A stretch of DNA of 64,000 nucleotides from Bacteroidales bacterium. Lineage in GTDB: Bacteria; Bacteroidota; Bacteroidia; Bacteroidales; UBA3824. Shown here piece after piece: positions 1 to 9,197 of this stretch. The DNA is taken from contig JAKSUC010000007.1 in the NCBI GenBank assembly GCA_024413595.1, positions 1-64,000 on the forward strand, read 5' to 3'. The first letter of the stretch is position 1. Each line of letters begins with the position of its first letter. The position numbers and the translations under genes are program-made. Under the pieces are notes generated by a model. That model saw only the letters and a list, made by a program, of their open reading frames with translations. It ran no database searches and had not been told where the DNA came from.

Positions 1-626
1 AAAATACAATTGTAGTCAACAATCAAAAAAAGGTTATTGATGAACCAATTCCAATAATTGCAATTTATCTTTTAGGACATAATTTAGATAACATTAAACA
101 AGCAATCATAAAATCAAAAATAGATTTTGTAGATTATCAAAATAAACCAATAAAAGGTTATCAAACCGAAAGTTTTATAAAAGGCTTGATACATAATTTG
201 ATAATAGTACAAATAAAACGTTTACCCGAAAAACCAAAAACAAAATTAGAAGAAATATTATCAGTATTTAAACAAGATAATCCTAAAACAGACAACAACA
301 AACAGTTGTTAGATATTTTAGACTACGACAACAATTCCGACGAATATAAAACAATAGTAAATTGCTTAGTAAAAGCCATTTCAAATAAAAGTGTTCGTAA
401 ACATATGGAATTAGAAGACACACTTCGTAGAGAAATAGAACTAAATGAAGAAACTAATAAATTGAATTTTGCAGAAGGTTTAGAAAAAGGCGAAATGATT
501 GGAATAAAAAAAGGACGAGAAGAAGAAAAGCTAGAAATGGCACGTAAGATGAAAGCAGACGGCATGCCTTTCGAAATAATTATCAAATATTCAGGCTTGT
601 CCAAAGACGAAATCGAAAAATTATAA
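1..626 (+). CDS. Rpn / PD-(D/E)XK nuclease-type transposase-related protein, 5' end outside window
   Basis: The reading frame is open from base 3 to the stop at 624-626, so the gene begins upstream and only about the last 207 codons are seen. The visible part starts around the motif PIPIIAIYLLGHNLD and ends with the repeated-glycine charged tail (EGLEKGEMIGIKKGREEEK) and GLSKDEIEKL. This tail is typical of the Rpn / TIGR01784 'putative transposase or invertase' family, whose N-terminal PD-(D/E)XK nuclease core would lie outside the window. Known Rpn proteins are DNA endonucleases that promote recA-independent recombination, or are linked to phage defence. The catalytic residues cannot be checked here. 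An internal TTG at 186 is not the true start because conserved family sequence lies before it. No terminator is obvious downstream. Confidence 0.8.
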   Translation, partial: NTIVVNNQKKVIDEPIPIIAIYLLGHNLDNIKQAIIKSKIDFVDYQNKPIKGYQTESFIKGLIHNLIIVQIKRLPEKPKTKLEEILSVFKQDNPKTDNNKQLLDILDYDNNSDEYKTIVNCLVKAISNKSVRKHMELEDTLRREIELNEETNKLNFAEGLEKGEMIGIKKGREEEKLEMARKMKADGMPFEIIIKYSGLSKDEIEKL

Positions 627-708
627 ATTATTAAAAACGTTTGTGAACAAATTTAGATGCTATAAGGTTAATGTTTTTAGTATATTGATATTTTTAGATT
701 TATAAAAA

Positions 709-1452
709 TTACCCTTTATATTTTTTTTCAGGAACAAAAAATAATAACCCACCTAAAACAATAAAAGCAATAAACACATACCCATAAATAGTAATAATCT
801 CTTTACGCTGATTAGCAGTTTCATAAGCCACAATGTTACTTATTTTATAATCACAATCAGCCAAATATCCATTTTTAGATTTTTCAAAAATAGCAGCCAC
901 TTTAGTGTCAAAATTAATATATTCACGTCTAATAACAATTGTAGGATCACCTTTAACCACTCTTCCCATTAATGAAAAAGATTTGTGACAATAATTAATT
1001 TTAATTTTATTACCCTCAGTAACAACTCTAACATTTTGAGGATTAATATATTCATCAACAATACAATCAATATTTTCAGGAGAAATCACAGCATTTAATA
1101 AAGTATCGTCGCATTTAATTTTAATAAATTTTGCGCACCCATTCCAATTAATCAAAACATTTTCGCTGTTGTCAGGCCATTTAACCACAAGAGATAATGC
1201 ACCTTTTATAATACGTTGATTACTATCAGGCATAATAATTTCATCATCCGACAGAATATCAGCCACTAAACAAGCATTTTCATTTTTGTTAATGGCAGAA
1301 TTAAGACCAGAATAATTAGTAATTAAACACCCTTCTAATCTTTGCGACGATTTAGAGAAAAATTGACAAATAAATCCAACAAATCCCACTAAAATTAGCA
1401 TCGTGCCAATAAAGCAACAAAAAATAGAAGAGTGTTTTTGATTATAAAACAT
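709..1452 (-). CDS. Conserved membrane-anchored protein of unknown function
   Basis: A 247-residue protein that I do not recognise. It has a hydrophobic helix near the N-terminus (about residues 11-32), a soluble middle of about 180 residues, and a second hydrophobic helix near the C-terminus (about 220-241) followed by the basic tail PEKKYKG. Both ends are therefore probably in the cytoplasm, with the middle outside. The middle is beta-rich in appearance and has four or five scattered cysteines. Its start codon overlaps the stop of the upstream gene by one base (TAATG), so the two are almost certainly translationally coupled. The shape (TM, beta-rich domain, TM) recalls TMEM43- or GIDE-like proteins, but I see no diagnostic motif and make no claim. 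Confidence 0.75.
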   Translation of the reverse strand: MFYNQKHSSIFCCFIGTMLILVGFVGFICQFFSKSSQRLEGCLITNYSGLNSAINKNENACLVADILSDDEIIMPDSNQRIIKGALSLVVKWPDNSENVLINWNGCAKFIKIKCDDTLLNAVISPENIDCIVDEYINPQNVRVVTEGNKIKINYCHKSFSLMGRVVKGDPTIVIRREYINFDTKVAAIFEKSKNGYLADCDYKISNIVAYETANQRKEIITIYGYVFIAFIVLGGLLFFVPEKKYKG

Positions 1453-2171
1453 TACGAAGCAATAGAAATATTATTAGATTTATTACGTTCGCTAGGTCTG
1501 TAAACATAAGCAATACCGTAATAAGTAGCTTGTTCACGTTTACGTTCAGGAGTTTCGTCAGAATAATAATCTTCAATTTCGTTCCATAAACGTGTAATAA
1601 GTTCATCACATTCAGGACGCAAAGCAGACACTTTATCGTTAGCTCTTACACTGATACTTTGAAGCATTTTTTGAAAATTAAGTTTTTCAACAAATTCATC
1701 AAAATAAACTTTAACAACAGCAATTTTAGGATTTAAAATAGGAGTACCACGTTTAATAATACGTTCGTTTTCGCCTTTAATAATACGTTTACCCCATTCT
1801 AAAACATCAGCTTCTGTGTTTAAATCAGGCACTTTGCTATCGTTAGGATCTATTCCAAAGAATATTCTAGCTTCAGGTTTAATTTCACCTCTAATAATTG
1901 CAAAATTAAATACTTGAATAAAGTGAGAAATATATAATCTTGCTTTTTTAAGCGACTCAGTATAATCATTGCTCTTAGCCACTTGACGTGAGTGAGCTTC
2001 TTTTTGCATCATTATAGCTTGTTCAAAGATTGGTAAAAATCCTTGAATTTTAACGTGAGTTGATTGCTTGAAAGCAAGCATATCAGGGTCATATTTTTTG
2101 CCGAGTTCTAAGGCACGTTTTAGTGCTCTTACTCGGGCTACATCGGTGGTAGGTAATCTTCTGTATGGCAT
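1452..2171 (-). CDS. Bacteroidota conserved hypothetical protein (MPYRRLP type)
   Basis: A 239-residue soluble, charged, mostly helical protein beginning MPYRRLPTTDVARVRALKRAL. I recall this opening from uncharacterised proteins widespread in Bacteroidota; no function is known to me. There is no signal peptide, membrane helix or recognisable catalytic motif. The repeated basic and helical segments suggest a structural or nucleic-acid-associated role, but that is a guess. It is the first gene of a two-gene operon: its stop overlaps the ATG of the next membrane protein by one base. It is divergent from the aminopeptidase gene at 2497 across a 325-base A+T-rich spacer. Confidence 0.8.
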   Translation of the reverse strand: MPYRRLPTTDVARVRALKRALELGKKYDPDMLAFKQSTHVKIQGFLPIFEQAIMMQKEAHSRQVAKSNDYTESLKKARLYISHFIQVFNFAIIRGEIKPEARIFFGIDPNDSKVPDLNTEADVLEWGKRIIKGENERIIKRGTPILNPKIAVVKVYFDEFVEKLNFQKMLQSISVRANDKVSALRPECDELITRLWNEIEDYYSDETPERKREQATYYGIAYVYRPSERNKSNNISIAS

Positions 2172-2496
2172 GACTTTCGGTTTTAATGATTAATTTATTT
2201 CTTAAAATGCAAAACTATTGCCATTATTTTGTTTGATGATTATTACGATAGTTTTATTTTTGAATAATTGTATGTTATAATTAACTTGTATCGCTTATTT
2301 ATATTTAAAACACTTTATATAAGTATGTTGATATAAATATCTGAATATCCGAATAATATCTATTTAATAAAAAATATATATTATTCTCATTAACATTTTT
2401 TTTGAAAAAAATAATTTATTTTATTATTTTATTATTTGTGCCAAAAAATTCACTATATTTCTACCTTAAAATTATAATAATTAATATTCAATAATT
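2172..2496. other. Divergent intergenic spacer, 325 bases
   Basis: A+T-rich promoter region between two divergent genes. A possible plus-strand promoter is TTTG at 2435-2438 with TATATTTC at 2454-2461, but the 15-base spacing is short, so the match is weak. No ORF, tRNA or hairpin is seen. Confidence 0.5.
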
Positions 2497-3888
2497 ATGT
2501 TTAGTTCAGATGTTTATCAAAAACGTAGATTAAAATTAAAATCACTTGTTAAAAAAGGAATAATAATAATTCAAGGAAATACTTTGATACCATATAATTA
2601 TCCCAATAATACATATCCATTTCGTCAAGATAGCACATTTTTGTATTATGTAGGAATAGATAATCCAGATTTTATAGCAATAATTGATGCAGAAAGCGAA
2701 TATGAATGTTTATTTGGTACAGAAATAACCATCGACGATTTAATTTGGACAGGACCACAACCATCTTTAGCGGAATACGCAAGTAAATCTGGTTTTGAAA
2801 AATATGAAAACATATCTAAAGTTTATAATCAAATAAAAATTGCAAAATCATTAAATAGAGAAATACATTATATTTCACCTTTTAATAGTGAAATGAAAAT
2901 ATTGCTTTGTAATTTATTAGAATGTAATATCAGTCAATTAGAACAAAATCAATCAAAAACATTGATATCTTCAATAATACAAATGCGAAAAATAAAAGAA
3001 GATATAGAATTAGAAGAAATAGAAAAAGCTGTAAATATAACAGCACAAATGCACAAAACAATAATCAAATTAACAAAAGAAGTAGATTGTGAAACAACAG
3101 AAAATAGTTTATTAGGCGAAATGTATCGAATATTTTGCAATAAAGGATATTTTTATTCATTTCCACCTATAATAACTACACATGGAGAAATATTTCATAA
3201 CTCACCATCAAACAAAATATTAAGTAAAGGAAGATTACTATTAGCAGATATGGGTGCAGAGACAAAATCTCATTATGCAGGAGATATGACAAGAACAATA
3301 CCTGTAGGAAAAAATTTTTCAAATCGACAAAAAGATATTTATAATATAGTTCTAAAAGCCCAAAAATCAGTAATAGAGTCTTCAAAACCAGGAATTTTGT
3401 GGAAAGATATGCACAATCGAACAGCACGAATAATAACATCAGGACTTAAAGATTTAGGATTGTTAAAAGGAGATACCGATGAAATAGTAGAAAAAGGAGC
3501 ATACGCATTATTTTTTCCACACGGATTAGGACATTTGCTAGGATTAGATGTACATGATATGGAAAATTTAGGTGAAGAAAATTTTGGATATAATCAAAAC
3601 ATCAAAAGAAGTGAAATCTTTGGACCAAGTAATTTGAGATATGCACTTTCACTAGAACCAAATATGGTTATAACCAACGAACCAGGAATATACTTTATAC
3701 CAGAATTGATAAATCAATGGAAACAACAAAACAAATTTGAAGATTATATCAATTATAAAAAAGTAGAAAAATATTTAGATTTTGGAGGCATACGAATAGA
3801 AGACGACATTCAAATAACACAAACAAATTGCAAAATAATAGGAGAGGAGGTTCCCAAAACAATCGACGAAATAGAAAATTTTTCTTAA
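2497..3888 (+). CDS. pepP: Xaa-Pro aminopeptidase (aminopeptidase P, M24B family)
   Basis: A 463-residue aminopeptidase P, which removes an N-terminal residue when proline is second. The N-terminal creatinase-like domain covers roughly residues 1-160 and the pita-bread metallopeptidase domain roughly 175-440. All five dinuclear metal ligands of the family are visible: D251 (LLADMGAE), D263 (YAGDMTRT), H342 (FPHGLGH), E395 (TNEPGIYF) and E435 (GIRIEDD). The length is usual for the family, and there is no signal peptide, so it should act in the cytoplasm. The ATG start is well placed 13 bases after the A+T-rich leader, and no Shine-Dalgarno sequence is present, as is common in this phylum. It appears to be a single-gene unit. 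Confidence 0.95.
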   Translation: MFSSDVYQKRRLKLKSLVKKGIIIIQGNTLIPYNYPNNTYPFRQDSTFLYYVGIDNPDFIAIIDAESEYECLFGTEITIDDLIWTGPQPSLAEYASKSGFEKYENISKVYNQIKIAKSLNREIHYISPFNSEMKILLCNLLECNISQLEQNQSKTLISSIIQMRKIKEDIELEEIEKAVNITAQMHKTIIKLTKEVDCETTENSLLGEMYRIFCNKGYFYSFPPIITTHGEIFHNSPSNKILSKGRLLLADMGAETKSHYAGDMTRTIPVGKNFSNRQKDIYNIVLKAQKSVIESSKPGILWKDMHNRTARIITSGLKDLGLLKGDTDEIVEKGAYALFFPHGLGHLLGLDVHDMENLGEENFGYNQNIKRSEIFGPSNLRYALSLEPNMVITNEPGIYFIPELINQWKQQNKFEDYINYKKVEKYLDFGGIRIEDDIQITQTNCKIIGEEVPKTIDEIENFS

Positions 3889-3952
3889 AACTATAATCAC
3901 CCAACAATCACAAAATATTTATTAACAAATCATTAATTTTTTTTGATAAAAA

Positions 3953-3985
3953 TTTGGAATTTTAAACAAAATATAATTATTTTGC
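3953..3985 (+). promoter_or_regulatory. Putative Bacteroidota promoter for the two-component operon
   Basis: TTTG at 3953-3956, a 20-base spacer, then TTATTTTGC at 3977-3985, close to the TAnnTTTGC consensus. It lies 22 bases before the histidine-kinase ATG. Confidence 0.55.
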
Positions 3986-4006
3986 ATAAATAATAGACTG
4001 TAAAAA

Positions 4007-5089
4007 ATGAATAGAAAATCACATATTATTCTTTCAATTATAACTGCTTTCACTTTTACATTATTAACAGGAATATTAATGTATTTAGCAGTTAATACAG
4101 TAAATAGTGAAATAACAAAGATATTATTTATTGTTGGTTTATTATTAATCTTCATAATTCAATTTGCCATACTATATTTTGTATTTAATAAATTTATACT
4201 TCAAAGTTTAAAAGACGTTTATGGTTTTGGCGATGTAGTAGTAAAAAATACAGATAAAGAAAAAGATAAAGATAAAGAAAAAGAAAAAAATACAGAATTA
4301 GTAGACTTAAAACTAGGCAATATATTAACTCAAGTAAATGACGATGTAGCAGATTGGGCAAAAGATCAAACAAAAGAAATAGCATTATTAAAAGCAAACG
4401 AAAAATATCGAAAAGAATTTTTAGGCAATGTATCACATGAATTAAAAACGCCATTATTTAGCATTCAAGGCTATATCACTACATTAATAGATAGTGATTT
4501 AGAAGACGTAGATATTAATATGAAATATCTAAAACGAGCCGAAACTAATGTTACTAGATTAATTCAAATAGTAGAAGATTTAGGCACAATAGCTAAATTA
4601 GAAGCAGGAGAATTGAAACTAAACATTGAAAATTTCGATATAAAGAGTAGTATACAAGATGCTTTAGATTTGTATGATATAAAAGCAAAAAATAAAAATA
4701 TCAAATTAGAATTTGCCAAATTTCCTTCAGGCGAAGTAATGTGTAAAGGCGATAAAGGAAAAATTTATGAAGTAATATCAAATTTGATAGTAAATTCAAT
4801 AAATTATGGAAATGAAAATGGCAGAACTACCGTTTCTATATTTGATATTGAAACAAAATGGCTAATAGAAATTCAAGATAATGGAATAGGCATTGCAGAA
4901 GATGACCTACAACGAGTTTTTGAACGTTTTTATCGTGTAGATAAAAGTAGAAGTTCAAAAAGTGGCGGAACAGGACTTGGATTATCAATAGTAAAACATA
5001 TAATAGAAGCTCATGGTGAATTAATCACTGTAAGGAGCAAAATAAACGAAGGAACAACATTCTCATTCACACTTAAAAAAGCTGAATAA
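4007..5089 (+). CDS. PhoR-type membrane sensor histidine kinase
   Basis: A 360-residue kinase with two N-terminal membrane helices (about 8-30 and 38-62) separated by only a few residues, so there is almost no periplasmic sensor. A highly charged Lys/Asp/Glu linker follows (83-95). The H-box is FLGNVSHELKTPL with H144, the N-box is NLIVNSINYG, and the G-boxes are DNGIGIAEDD and GGTGLGLSIVK. All catalytic boxes are intact. It is followed after one base by an OmpR/PhoB-type regulator, so this is a cognate pair. The size and the near absence of a periplasmic loop resemble PhoR or Bacteroides RprX, but the sequence alone cannot decide which signal it senses. Confidence 0.92.
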   Translation: MNRKSHIILSIITAFTFTLLTGILMYLAVNTVNSEITKILFIVGLLLIFIIQFAILYFVFNKFILQSLKDVYGFGDVVVKNTDKEKDKDKEKEKNTELVDLKLGNILTQVNDDVADWAKDQTKEIALLKANEKYRKEFLGNVSHELKTPLFSIQGYITTLIDSDLEDVDINMKYLKRAETNVTRLIQIVEDLGTIAKLEAGELKLNIENFDIKSSIQDALDLYDIKAKNKNIKLEFAKFPSGEVMCKGDKGKIYEVISNLIVNSINYGNENGRTTVSIFDIETKWLIEIQDNGIGIAEDDLQRVFERFYRVDKSRSSKSGGTGLGLSIVKHIIEAHGELITVRSKINEGTTFSFTLKKAE

Positions 5090-5090
5090 A

Positions 5091-5798
5091 ATGCCAATGG
5101 AAAGCAACAACTACAAAATCCTGTTAGTAGATGATGAAGAAGACATTGTAGAATTCTTGTCTTACAATCTTACTAAAGCAGGCTTCAACGTTATTACTGC
5201 CACAAACGGTAAAGACGCTATTAAACAAGCTAAAGAGAATAATCCTCACTTGATTATTCTAGACGTGATGATGCCAGAAATGGATGGTATTGAAACATGT
5301 GAAGAAATCAGAAAAATTCCAGCTCTTCAAAAAACTGTTATTGCATTTTTAACTGCGAGAAGTGAAGATTATTCTCAAATTGCAGGTTTTGAAGCAGGTG
5401 CTGATGACTACATTACCAAACCTATTAAACCAAAAGTTTTGATTAGTAGAGTTTCTGCTCTTTTAAAACGTTTTGGTATGGGTGATAGTTCTGCTAATTC
5501 TGACGATGAGTCTACTATTATCAATTTAGGTAATCTTATTATTGATAAAGAAAAATATACTGTTATTCACAATGGTGAAGAATTAGCTTTGCCAAGAAAA
5601 GAATTTTCTCTTCTATTACTTTTGATTTCTAAACCAGAAAAAGTATTTACTAGAGATGAAATCTACAACGCTATTTGGGGTGATAACATTGTTGTTGGTG
5701 ATAGAACAATTGATGTTCATATTAGAAAATTACGTGAAAAAATTGGTGATGATTATATCAAAACCGTTAAAGGCGTTGGTTATAAATTTGTTGAATAA
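5091..5798 (+). CDS. OmpR/PhoB-family response regulator
   Basis: A 235-residue DNA-binding response regulator. The receiver domain (about 8-125) shows the acidic pair in LLVDDEED, the phospho-acceptor Asp in LIILDVMMPEMDG and the conserved Lys in YITKPIKP. The C-terminal winged helix (about 140-233) ends with the usual DRTIDVHIRKLREKIG and VKGVGYKF motifs. It starts one base after the kinase stop; a second ATG two codons later (5097) is an equally possible start. Third-position base use shifts towards T compared with the A-ending kinase gene, which may reflect higher expression. An intrinsic terminator closes the operon. Confidence 0.93.
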   Translation: MPMESNNYKILLVDDEEDIVEFLSYNLTKAGFNVITATNGKDAIKQAKENNPHLIILDVMMPEMDGIETCEEIRKIPALQKTVIAFLTARSEDYSQIAGFEAGADDYITKPIKPKVLISRVSALLKRFGMGDSSANSDDESTIINLGNLIIDKEKYTVIHNGEELALPRKEFSLLLLLISKPEKVFTRDEIYNAIWGDNIVVGDRTIDVHIRKLREKIGDDYIKTVKGVGYKFVE

Positions 5799-5834
5799 TA
5801 GTTTTGTAAGTTTCAGAACTTTTTTAAAATATTA

Positions 5835-5883
5835 AATTACGAATTGCGATTTTTTCGAAAATTTGCAATTCGTAATTTTTTTT
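5835..5883. terminator. Bidirectional intrinsic terminator
   Basis: Perfect 13-bp stem (5835-5847 with 5865-5877) and a 17-base loop, followed by a T run. It lies between the convergent regulator gene and the esterase fusion gene. Confidence 0.85.
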
Positions 5884-5915
5884 ATATATAAATTTTATTT
5901 CAAGACTATTTTCAA

Positions 5916-7001
5916 TTAACTTATGTGCTTGAAATATTCTAAAATATCATCCCAAGTTTTGTAAGGATCTTTACCAAATTGAAGAAACCCACCCATAAAA
6001 TCTTGAGCACCATTAACATTGCGATCGTCGATGAGGAAATCTCCATAATTTAGGTTTTTGTGATGTGTTAAAATCAAACGACGAAAAGCAGGAACACCAA
6101 GCCACTTTTGAACCCACAATAATTTATCAGTCCATGCCGAAGGATTTCCGTAAGGCGCACTTGATAAAATATATGTGTCATATTTTAAAGATAAAGTTCT
6201 AAACGCTTTTATAGCACTAGGCATAGGTTCAAGATTTGCAAAATAGTGTGGAATATCATAAACATGACCTTCATATTGCTTTAAAAGCGACTCTTCCACT
6301 TTAAAAACACCTTTCTGATAATCAACCAAAGTATCATCAAGATCAATATAAAGAATTTGACGTTGAATTTTGTTTTGTTTATCATCAATCCAATGAATAA
6401 CAGGAATAACAGAATTCAACAAAATTTTATCATTTAAACGATGCTCACCATCAAATTTTATAGCATTAATATAATGAGCAGAAAAAATGTCAAAAGTATG
6501 TACTACAGGATCTTTATCACCAAAAAGTCCATAGACACGATTACGTTTTTCGTTTTCGTCAATTTTTGAAAAACTATTATCCATAATAGTTTTAAACTCA
6601 TTGACAGTATCTTGAGTAACCCAAAATTCAGTTTCACCATCTTGTCGAGGGTTAAGCCATTTTTGTTTACCCATTCCGTGAAGTTTTTTTAGAGTTTCGC
6701 CAATTTGAAAAGCAGGATTAACCACAATTCTGTCAAAGCCATAAAGTTGTTCGGTATAAAGTCCACCCATTGACGTACCAATAATTAAATCAGGCTTTTG
6801 CTGTTCACAAATATTATGTAAAAGTTTCATTGCTTCTATTGGACTTAAAGGTAAATCAGGAGAAATTACTTCAGTATTAGGCAAAAGAATACGTAAATTT
6901 TTAGGAGTTCCACTAGCACCAGAAGAAGCAAATCCATGAACATACAAAATTTTTTTTCCCTTCATCATTTCGGGAAACTGAATTAAATTATTGGTTTCCA
7001 T
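5916..7001 (-). CDS. YqiA-like esterase fused to a 5'-nucleotidase-like HAD phosphatase
   Basis: A 361-residue two-domain protein. Residues about 15-205 look like a YqiA/YcfP-type alpha/beta hydrolase: VHGFASSG, the nucleophile elbow GTSMGG (S77), FGDKD (D162/D164) and a late His (H187 in GEHRL). Residues about 214-361 are a HAD phosphatase of the 5'(3')-deoxyribonucleotidase type: DLDDTL with D220 and D222, SSAP, the lysine region around K315, and LIDDR with D325/D326. Both active sites look complete, so the protein may hydrolyse an ester and a nucleotide phosphate. The two domains are usually separate genes. The fusion is in frame with no sign of sequencing error, and the physiological substrate is not evident. 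Confidence 0.85.
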   Translation of the reverse strand: METNNLIQFPEMMKGKKILYVHGFASSGASGTPKNLRILLPNTEVISPDLPLSPIEAMKLLHNICEQQKPDLIIGTSMGGLYTEQLYGFDRIVVNPAFQIGETLKKLHGMGKQKWLNPRQDGETEFWVTQDTVNEFKTIMDNSFSKIDENEKRNRVYGLFGDKDPVVHTFDIFSAHYINAIKFDGEHRLNDKILLNSVIPVIHWIDDKQNKIQRQILYIDLDDTLVDYQKGVFKVEESLLKQYEGHVYDIPHYFANLEPMPSAIKAFRTLSLKYDTYILSSAPYGNPSAWTDKLLWVQKWLGVPAFRRLILTHHKNLNYGDFLIDDRNVNGAQDFMGGFLQFGKDPYKTWDDILEYFKHIS

Positions 7002-7204
7002 CTTTTATAATCTATTTTTTTACAAAATTAATAAATTTATTTTGTTGAAACTAGTACGCATATAATTCTTATTAAAGTTAAATTATAATATTTTTATTAA
7101 TTGAATTTTTTGTAATTAATTGTAAATAAAATGATAAAGTTGCAAAATATTGAAATAAATCGAAATAAGAATTAAAATATTAACAAAATCACGTATCTGA
7201 TTTT

Positions 7205-7236
7205 TTTGGAATTTTATTTTAGTTTACATAATTTTG
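7205..7236 (+). promoter_or_regulatory. Putative asnA promoter
   Basis: TTTG at 7205-7208, a 20-base spacer and TAATTTTG at 7229-7236 match the Bacteroidota -33/-7 pattern. The start codon of asnA is 26 bases downstream. Confidence 0.65.
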
Positions 7237-7261
7237 AAAAACATTTTAAGCATTAATAATT

Positions 7262-8299
7262 ATGGGAAAACTAATAAAACCCAAAAACTATAGTCCTATT
7301 CTAGATTTAAAGCAAACCGAATTGGGTATCAAACGAATAAAGGACTTTTTTGAAGGCTGTTTATCAGCAGAATTAAAATTGCGCAGAGTAACAGCTCCGC
7401 TATTTGTACTTCAAGGACAAGGTATCAACGACGATTTAAATGGTATAGAACGTCCTGTTACTTTTCCAATAAAAGATTTTAATGATCAAAAAGCAGAAGT
7501 TGTTCACTCATTAGCAAAATGGAAAAGATTAACCTTAGCCGATTATAATATAGAAAGTGGCTATGGAATTTATACCGATATGAATGCGATTAGACCAGAT
7601 GAAGAACTCGACAATCTGCATTCGCTATATGTAGACCAATGGGATTGGGAACGTCATATCGAAAATGAAAATCGTAATATAAATTATTTAAAAGATACCG
7701 TACGTAGAATTTATTCTGTAATGATAAATACAGAATATGTTGTTTACGAAATGTTTCCTCAAATAAAACCCAGTTTACCAGAAGAAATATTCTTTATAAG
7801 TGCAGAAGAATTACGTCAACTATATCCAAATTTAACTCCTAAAGAACGCGAAGATGCTATAACCAAAGAACATAAAGCAGTTTTTATTATGGGAATAGGA
7901 GATAAACTTGGAGATGGAGAAAAACACGATGGTCGCGCTCCTGACTATGACGATTGGTCAACACCAAACGAGGATGGTTTTAATGGTTTAAATGGAGATA
8001 TTCTTGTCTGGAACGAAATTTTAGGACGTTCATTTGAATTATCTTCAATGGGTATTCGCGTGGATAAAAAAGCTTTAGAACATCAACTTAAAGTAGAACA
8101 TAAAGAAGAACGCAAACAATTATATTTTCATAAACGTTTGTTAGAAGGCACATTACCAGAGTCAATGGGAGGTGGAATTGGACAAAGTCGATTATGTATG
8201 TTGTTTTTGAAAAAAGCACATATTGGCGAAATTCAATCAAGCCTTTGGTCTGATGAAATGAGAAAAGAATGTAAATTAGCAAACATTCCTTTGATCTAA
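7262..8299 (+). CDS. asnA: Aspartate--ammonia ligase (asparagine synthetase A)
   Basis: A 345-residue protein similar throughout to AsnA, which makes asparagine from aspartate, ammonia and ATP in the cytoplasm. It has the class-II synthetase-like fold of this family. Recognisable segments are the N-terminal KQTELGIKRIKDFFE, KWKRLTLADYNI, GIYTDMNAIRPDEELDNLHS, the WDWER segment, and the C-terminal GGGIGQSRLCMLFL that carries the ATP-binding motif 3 arginine. The length is close to the usual 330 residues. The ATG at 7262 follows a good promoter. It is a single-gene unit that converges on rnhB, with a shared terminator between them. Confidence 0.97.
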   Translation: MGKLIKPKNYSPILDLKQTELGIKRIKDFFEGCLSAELKLRRVTAPLFVLQGQGINDDLNGIERPVTFPIKDFNDQKAEVVHSLAKWKRLTLADYNIESGYGIYTDMNAIRPDEELDNLHSLYVDQWDWERHIENENRNINYLKDTVRRIYSVMINTEYVVYEMFPQIKPSLPEEIFFISAEELRQLYPNLTPKEREDAITKEHKAVFIMGIGDKLGDGEKHDGRAPDYDDWSTPNEDGFNGLNGDILVWNEILGRSFELSSMGIRVDKKALEHQLKVEHKEERKQLYFHKRLLEGTLPESMGGGIGQSRLCMLFLKKAHIGEIQSSLWSDEMRKECKLANIPLI

Positions 8300-8320
8300 A
8301 TTTATTAATGGTTTATATAG

Positions 8321-8354
8321 AGAGTAAAAGAAAATTTTTCTTTTACTCTTTTTT
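8321..8354. terminator. Bidirectional intrinsic terminator between asnA and rnhB
   Basis: Stem of up to 14 bp (8321-8334 with 8336-8349; the A/T tip is probably open) followed by T residues. It lies between convergent genes. Confidence 0.8.
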
Positions 8355-8955
8355 ATTCTCCAAACTTTAATTCACCATCAATTTGACATGGTCCGTAAGT
8401 TAAACGATGAAGTGGACAAACACCATACTGACGAATAGCCAGACGATGATCTTTTGTAGGATAACCTTTATTTTTTTGCCAATTATAACAAGGATATTCT
8501 TTTGAAGCATTAGTTATCCATTCGTCACGAAAAGTTTTAGCAAGAATAGATGCAGCTGCAATTGATAAATAAAGTGAGTCGCCTTTAACAACTGTTTTAT
8601 AAGGGATTGTTTGATAAGGTTTAAATTTATTTCCATCAACAATAATAAATTTAGGTTGAGGATTTAACATTTCTAAAGCTCTGTGCATAGCAAGAATTGA
8701 CGCATTTAGAATATTTATTTTGTCAATTTCAATATTAGAACACGAAGCAACGCCATACGTAATAGCATCGCGAATAATTTCTTCTCGAAGAGCAAATCTT
8801 TTTTTCTCGCTTAATTGCTTGCTATCATTTATTTTGTCGTTGAAATAGTCAGGAGGAAAAATAACAGCTGCAGCAAAAACAGGTCCTGCCAAACAACCAC
8901 GTCCAGCCTCGTCACAACCTGCTTCTGGGTATAAATCTTGAAAAAATTTGTCCAT
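8353..8955 (-). CDS. rnhB: Ribonuclease HII
   Basis: A 200-residue RNase HII, which cuts RNA in RNA-DNA hybrids and at single ribonucleotides in DNA. The four acidic catalytic residues are visible: D15 and E16 in GCDEAGRGCLAGP, D107 in FIIVDGNKF and D144 in KTFRDEW. The C-terminal substrate-binding segment (NKGYPTKDHRLAIRQYG) is also present. Length and start are normal for the family. It is a monocistronic unit with about 240 bases of non-coding DNA before the folB end. Confidence 0.96.
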   Translation of the reverse strand: MDKFFQDLYPEAGCDEAGRGCLAGPVFAAAVIFPPDYFNDKINDSKQLSEKKRFALREEIIRDAITYGVASCSNIEIDKINILNASILAMHRALEMLNPQPKFIIVDGNKFKPYQTIPYKTVVKGDSLYLSIAAASILAKTFRDEWITNASKEYPCYNWQKNKGYPTKDHRLAIRQYGVCPLHRLTYGPCQIDGELKFGE

Positions 8956-9123
8956 ATTATTGTAGATTTTATTTATTTACCGATTTTTGGGGCTAATATA
9001 CAATTATTCGCCAAAATAATAAGGGAAAAAGTATTGTTTGTTAAGTATTCAATAAAACTTATTTAATAATAATTTCAAAATCGTATGGTTTAATTTACCA
9101 ATTTATTTATTAGTAATAAATAA

Positions 9124-9168
9124 AATCACCTATTTTTATTTACTATTAATAAATAAAAATAGGTGATT
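9124..9168 (-). terminator. Strong hairpin terminator downstream of folB
   Basis: Perfect 19-bp stem (9124-9142 with 9150-9168) around a 7-base loop. Read on the minus strand, a TTTTATTT tract follows it 30 bases after the folB stop. Confidence 0.75.
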
Positions 9169-9197
9169 AAAAAAATATTTGTTTGTAAATGAATTAT

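Noticed and set aside
9124-9168. 19-bp hairpin as a separate ncRNA or mobile-element end
   Set aside because: Its position just after folB with a T tract in the folB direction is fully explained as a terminator.
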